Position numbers and translations under genes: made by a program | Notes under the pieces: generated by a model | Told to the model about the DNA's origin: nothing | The model's database searches: none | Seen by the model: only the letters and a program-made list of their open reading frames with translations | In this document: positions 7,348 through 9,951 of the stretch, piece by piece | Layout: each line of letters starts with the position of its first letter | How positions within the stretch are numbered: position 1 is the stretch's first letter | Assembly: GCA_031383555.1 (NCBI GenBank) | Contig: JANMZR010000199.1 | Coordinates: 1 to 9,951, forward strand | DNA length: 9,951 nt | Origin: JANMZR01 sp031383555 | GTDB lineage: Bacteria; Bacteroidota; Bacteroidia; Cytophagales; Spirosomataceae | Direction of reading: 5' to 3'

Positions 7348-8745
7348 TTAGCCCAATTGATATTCAGGTAATCGCATCATAGCTTTAAATAATTTTTGAA
7401 GGCGCAACTCGGCCATAGGCACATAAGTAGAGTAATTTTCAGCTACAGTACCTTCCAAGAGGGTGTCAAGAAGTATTTTTTTCTTGATTATGCTTAATGG
7501 AAGCTGAAAGAAAATGGCTGTAATTTCATCGATAAATTTCACCGCATTTTCAGAATTTTGAAAAGTACGAGCATAGTCAATAGCATTCAATTTGAAAGCT
7601 ATTTTGGCACCATTTATTTTTTTGCCATTTACTATTGAATCTGAAAAGCCACTGCGGTAAGCAAAAGTGGTTGAGCTAATCCAGTCTCTTTGGCCTGGCC
7701 AGCCAGCCACATTGGGTGGCTCAAAAAGTTGTTGTTGGAGTATTTTGCTTTGGTCGTAAATATAAGCATAGTCAGAATTGTTTACATCGTCATATTTTAT
7801 TGCCAGATTTTTAAAGTCTAATACTTTTAGGCTGCCAATCATTAGCTCACTTGGAGATTTGATTTTTGAACCAATTACATTTATATTGTAAAATTCGTCG
7901 GATTTGAATAAAAAAGAAAGTAAAGGTTTTAGGTTGAAATCATTGTCTTTCAATACTTTAGCCATTTTTTTTACAAATTCTTCGTCGATTTGATTGCTTA
8001 CAAATTCTTTATAAATTTTTCTGCAAATAAAAGGGGCACATGAGGCTTGTTCAAATAATAGATCAATTGTTTGGTCGTAAGTGAAGTTACCTGTCTTTCC
8101 TAAAATTGTTTTGTTTTCTGTCGAAACTCGATTAGCATCAAACTTGGCTTCAAGTCCAATTACTTGCCAACCAGCAAATGTTTTGGCCGCTTCTTTTATA
8201 TCGTTTTCAGTATAATTTCCAACGCCTAATGTAAACAATTCCATTACTTCTCTTGCATAGTTTTCATTTGGAACTGCATTTTTACTTCTGCTACCACGTC
8301 CATTCAGGTAAATAAGCATGGCAGGATTAATAGTGATTTCTTTGGTAAGTTGGCGGAAGTTGCCAAAGGCGTATTTTCTAAAAAGTACCTGTTGATCATA
8401 CATATGCTGTGGGTAGCTCACTACAGAACGTTGACTTGTGAAGTGGTTGTGTAAAAAAAGTACCATTTTTTCACGAACAGAAAGCTTTTCTTTGAGCATG
8501 AGTTCAAACCACCAATAGTTCAAACCTCTATATCTTTGTCCATCAATAGTTCCATTATCAGGAACTGGTGTTTCTGAAACCCAAATACCAGGCGGTGAAG
8601 GAATGGGGTTTTCTTTTAAAAGCTCCTTATCAACAAAATCATCAACACTTTTGTACAGCAAGGCAGTATTTAAATCGCTTTGCTTGAACCCAAAAAGGGC
8701 TCTCGATAATAAGTGTTTTGCATTGACGACATTCCAAATAGGCAT
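7348..8745 (-). CDS. DUF1800 family protein, partner of the DUF1501 gene
   Basis: This 465-residue protein matches DUF1800 over nearly its whole length. HLLSRALFGF (11-20), WWFELML (78-84), REKMVLFLHNHFTS (91-104), NENYAREVMELFTLG (160-174), AAKTFAGW (186-193) and FEPPNVAGWPGQRDW (341-355) are all family hallmarks. The biochemical function of DUF1800 is not established. It is usually found next to DUF1501 in Bacteroidota and other phyla, as here, where the stop is 27 bases before the DUF1501 ATG. The start at ATG 8743-8745 gives MPIWNVVNAKHLL, with no signal peptide. I read the frame upstream to a TGA and found no ATG, GTG or TTG that could add one. It therefore appears cytoplasmic or exported by an unrecognised route, while its partner carries secretion signals at both ends. 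The upstream gap to the transporter terminator holds no clear TAnnTTTG promoter. Confidence 0.88.
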   Translation of the reverse strand: MPIWNVVNAKHLLSRALFGFKQSDLNTALLYKSVDDFVDKELLKENPIPSPPGIWVSETPVPDNGTIDGQRYRGLNYWWFELMLKEKLSVREKMVLFLHNHFTSQRSVVSYPQHMYDQQVLFRKYAFGNFRQLTKEITINPAMLIYLNGRGSRSKNAVPNENYAREVMELFTLGVGNYTENDIKEAAKTFAGWQVIGLEAKFDANRVSTENKTILGKTGNFTYDQTIDLLFEQASCAPFICRKIYKEFVSNQIDEEFVKKMAKVLKDNDFNLKPLLSFLFKSDEFYNINVIGSKIKSPSELMIGSLKVLDFKNLAIKYDDVNNSDYAYIYDQSKILQQQLFEPPNVAGWPGQRDWISSTTFAYRSGFSDSIVNGKKINGAKIAFKLNAIDYARTFQNSENAVKFIDEITAIFFQLPLSIIKKKILLDTLLEGTVAENYSTYVPMAELRLQKLFKAMMRLPEYQLG

Positions 8746-8856
8746 AATCGATTTTTTTTCTTTGATTGAAATTACAACAAAAGGTTTAACAATATTTCAA
8801 AAAAAATAAATAGTTATGGCGAAATTAGTAAATGGATATAAATGTGAATTTTAAAT

Positions 8857-8885
8857 AAAAAAACCTGACAAAGCTAATTGTCAGG
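8857..8885 (-). terminator. Intrinsic (Rho-independent) terminator of the BASS transporter gene
   Basis: On the minus strand CCTGACAA (8885-8878) and TTGTCAGG (8871-8864) form a perfect 8-bp stem around a 6-base loop (TTAGCT). Seven T residues follow at once (8863-8857). It begins 19 bases after the transporter stop codon. This also separates transcription of the transporter from the DUF1800/DUF1501 pair. Confidence 0.93.
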
Positions 8886-8904
8886 CATTGAGTAAAATTT
8901 TTAT

Positions 8905-9840
8905 TTAGAAGGTAATCTTTTTCTTACTCCAATAAGTGGCTAGTACCGAACCAGAAATATTCATGACAGGTCCGAATAATGCCGCTGCAAGACCAACAGT
9001 AGCTATTTTTCCCATTTTTGCCGCTATTCCGGATGCTAGGCCACCATTTTGCATACCTACTTCAAAGGCAATTGTGCGACAGTCCTGTTCAGGTAATTTG
9101 AATAATTTAGCACTTTGGTAGCCCAAAAAGTAACCTAGTAAATTGTGAATTAATGTGCTGATAAACAGTAATCCGCCAATTTCAATTATACTTTTACGAC
9201 CAGCCGCTGTGATTACACAAATGATTACCACAATGCCAGCCATTGAAAGTTTAGGAAGGATATTGTCAATTATTTCTTTATAATTTCTGAAAAGTTTATT
9301 CACTATTAAACCTAACACTATTGGTAAAAAGACCATTTTTGCTACATCAATTATCATAGCGACTAAGTCAATTTCAATGAAATTTCCAGCCAGATATTTC
9401 ATTAAAACTGGTGTTAAAAACGGAGCTAGTAAAGTCGATATTGAGGTAACTGTTACCGAAAGCGCCACATTGGCTTTGGCTATAAATGCCATTACATTGG
9501 AGGCTAAACCAGATGGGGAGCAGCCAATTAATATGACTCCTGCGCCAATTTCTCCAGCAAAACCAAAGGCTCGAGCCAATGAAAATCCTATTATTGGCAT
9601 GATAATAAAATGAAATACTACACCAACAAAAACTGCTTTTGGCGATTTTAAAACCAAAGCAAAGTCGTTGAGGCTCATGGTAGTACCCATGCCAAACATG
9701 ATTACCTGTATAAGCGGCACAATTAGGCCTTTTAGCTCAAAATTACCTATTTTTAAAAAATATTGTGGAAAAGCAAGGGCTAAACCAGCCGAGAAAAAAA
9801 TGAGAATTGTAAAAGCAAAACGGTTGATGAATGATTTCAT
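8905..9840 (-). CDS. BASS family sodium-dependent transporter (bile acid:Na+ symporter homologue)
   Basis: This 311-residue inner-membrane protein has the hydrophobicity and length of bacterial BASS/SBF transporters, which have about 9-10 helices. Hallmarks are MGTTMSLNDF (51-60), the unwound-helix motif GCSPSGLASN (106-115), ALSVTVTSISTLLAPFLTP (126-144) and EVGMQNGGLA (260-269). By my recollection of the Neisseria meningitidis ASBT structure, the Na1 site uses S114, N115, S128, T132 and E260, and all are present here at the same numbers. Na2 residues E260, M263 and Q264 are also present, but the glutamine at 77 is histidine here (VVFHFIIMP). Bacterial members import organic anions such as pantoate, keto acids or bile-acid-like compounds with sodium; the substrate here cannot be told. 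It starts at ATG and is followed by an intrinsic terminator. The gap to the partial gene upstream is 50 bases, so it could be the last gene of an operon. Confidence 0.92.
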   Translation of the reverse strand: MKSFINRFAFTILIFFSAGLALAFPQYFLKIGNFELKGLIVPLIQVIMFGMGTTMSLNDFALVLKSPKAVFVGVVFHFIIMPIIGFSLARAFGFAGEIGAGVILIGCSPSGLASNVMAFIAKANVALSVTVTSISTLLAPFLTPVLMKYLAGNFIEIDLVAMIIDVAKMVFLPIVLGLIVNKLFRNYKEIIDNILPKLSMAGIVVIICVITAAGRKSIIEIGGLLFISTLIHNLLGYFLGYQSAKLFKLPEQDCRTIAFEVGMQNGGLASGIAAKMGKIATVGLAAALFGPVMNISGSVLATYWSKKKITF

Positions 9841-9890
9841 AAAATAAAATTTAGGTAGAGTTTTAAATAAATGCTATGCATAATAGATAT

Positions 9891-9951
9891 CTAATTTACA
9901 TCAAAATCCAATAAATTTTGTATTGCTTTATCGGCTTTTTCAAATTCAAAT
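9891..9951 (-). CDS. C-terminal end of an unidentified gene (partial)
   Basis: On the minus strand one frame reads EFEKADKAIQNLLDFDVN and then TAG at 9893-9891, entering from the right edge. The mix of charged and hydrophobic residues looks like a helical protein tail. The only other minus frame I followed here ends at a TAA and reads less like protein. Only 19 codons are visible, so neither the family nor the coding status can be proven. If real, it would precede the BASS gene by 50 bases on the same strand, possibly in one operon. Confidence 0.4.
   Translation of the reverse strand, partial: FEFEKADKAIQNLLDFDVN

Noticed and set aside
8746..8856. Promoter for the DUF1800/DUF1501 pair
   Set aside because: I found TTTG and TA elements but none with the TAnnTTTG spacing. 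A promoter must exist somewhere here because of the terminator at 8857-8885, but I cannot place it.
9377..9613. A 78-codon open frame on the plus strand inside the BASS gene
   Set aside because: It is antisense to a strongly conserved transporter region and has no recognisable domain or upstream signals of its own.

Overview
This window is AT-rich DNA from a member of the Bacteroidota, most likely a Cytophagales-type environmental organism. Three things support this: a type IX secretion (T9SS) type A sorting domain on one protein, a neighbouring DUF1800/DUF1501 gene pair of the kind common in this phylum, and promoter-like elements that fit the Bacteroidota TTG / TAnnTTTG consensus. The genus cannot be fixed from the sequence. 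I see no tRNA, rRNA, CRISPR array, insertion sequence or phage gene.

Layout. (1) Positions 1-1987, minus strand: the promoter-proximal end of a surface-glycan operon. In transcription order it has an FdtA/WxcM-like cupin (sugar-nucleotide 3,4-ketoisomerase family), a GtrB/DPM1-like membrane glycosyltransferase, and a SAM-dependent methyltransferase. The methyltransferase runs off the left edge and probably starts at a GTG inside the glycosyltransferase gene. (2) Positions 1988-2364: a non-coding divergent promoter region with a plausible promoter for each side and a long imperfect hairpin between them. (3) Positions 2365-5761, plus strand: a 12-helix MFS exporter that starts at TTG, then a secreted S9 prolyl-oligopeptidase-family peptidase with an intact Ser-Asp-His triad. 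(4) Positions 5794-8745, minus strand: a DUF1800 gene followed by a DUF1501 gene carrying a T9SS C-terminal domain, convergent with the peptidase. (5) Positions 8857-9951, minus strand: a BASS-family sodium-dependent transporter with a clear intrinsic terminator, preceded by the last 19 codons of an unidentified gene.

How they may work together. The left cluster would make a deoxysugar nucleotide, transfer a sugar to a lipid carrier, and methylate a sugar or related acceptor. The MFS/peptidase pair and the DUF1800/DUF1501 pair are each spaced like two-gene operons. No single pathway joins all the blocks, and I see no convincing new defence or mobile system. The least understood part is the DUF1800/DUF1501-T9SS pair. 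The other points worth a second look are the 2222-2276 hairpin, the unusual start codons, and an apparent change at a sodium-site position in the BASS transporter.
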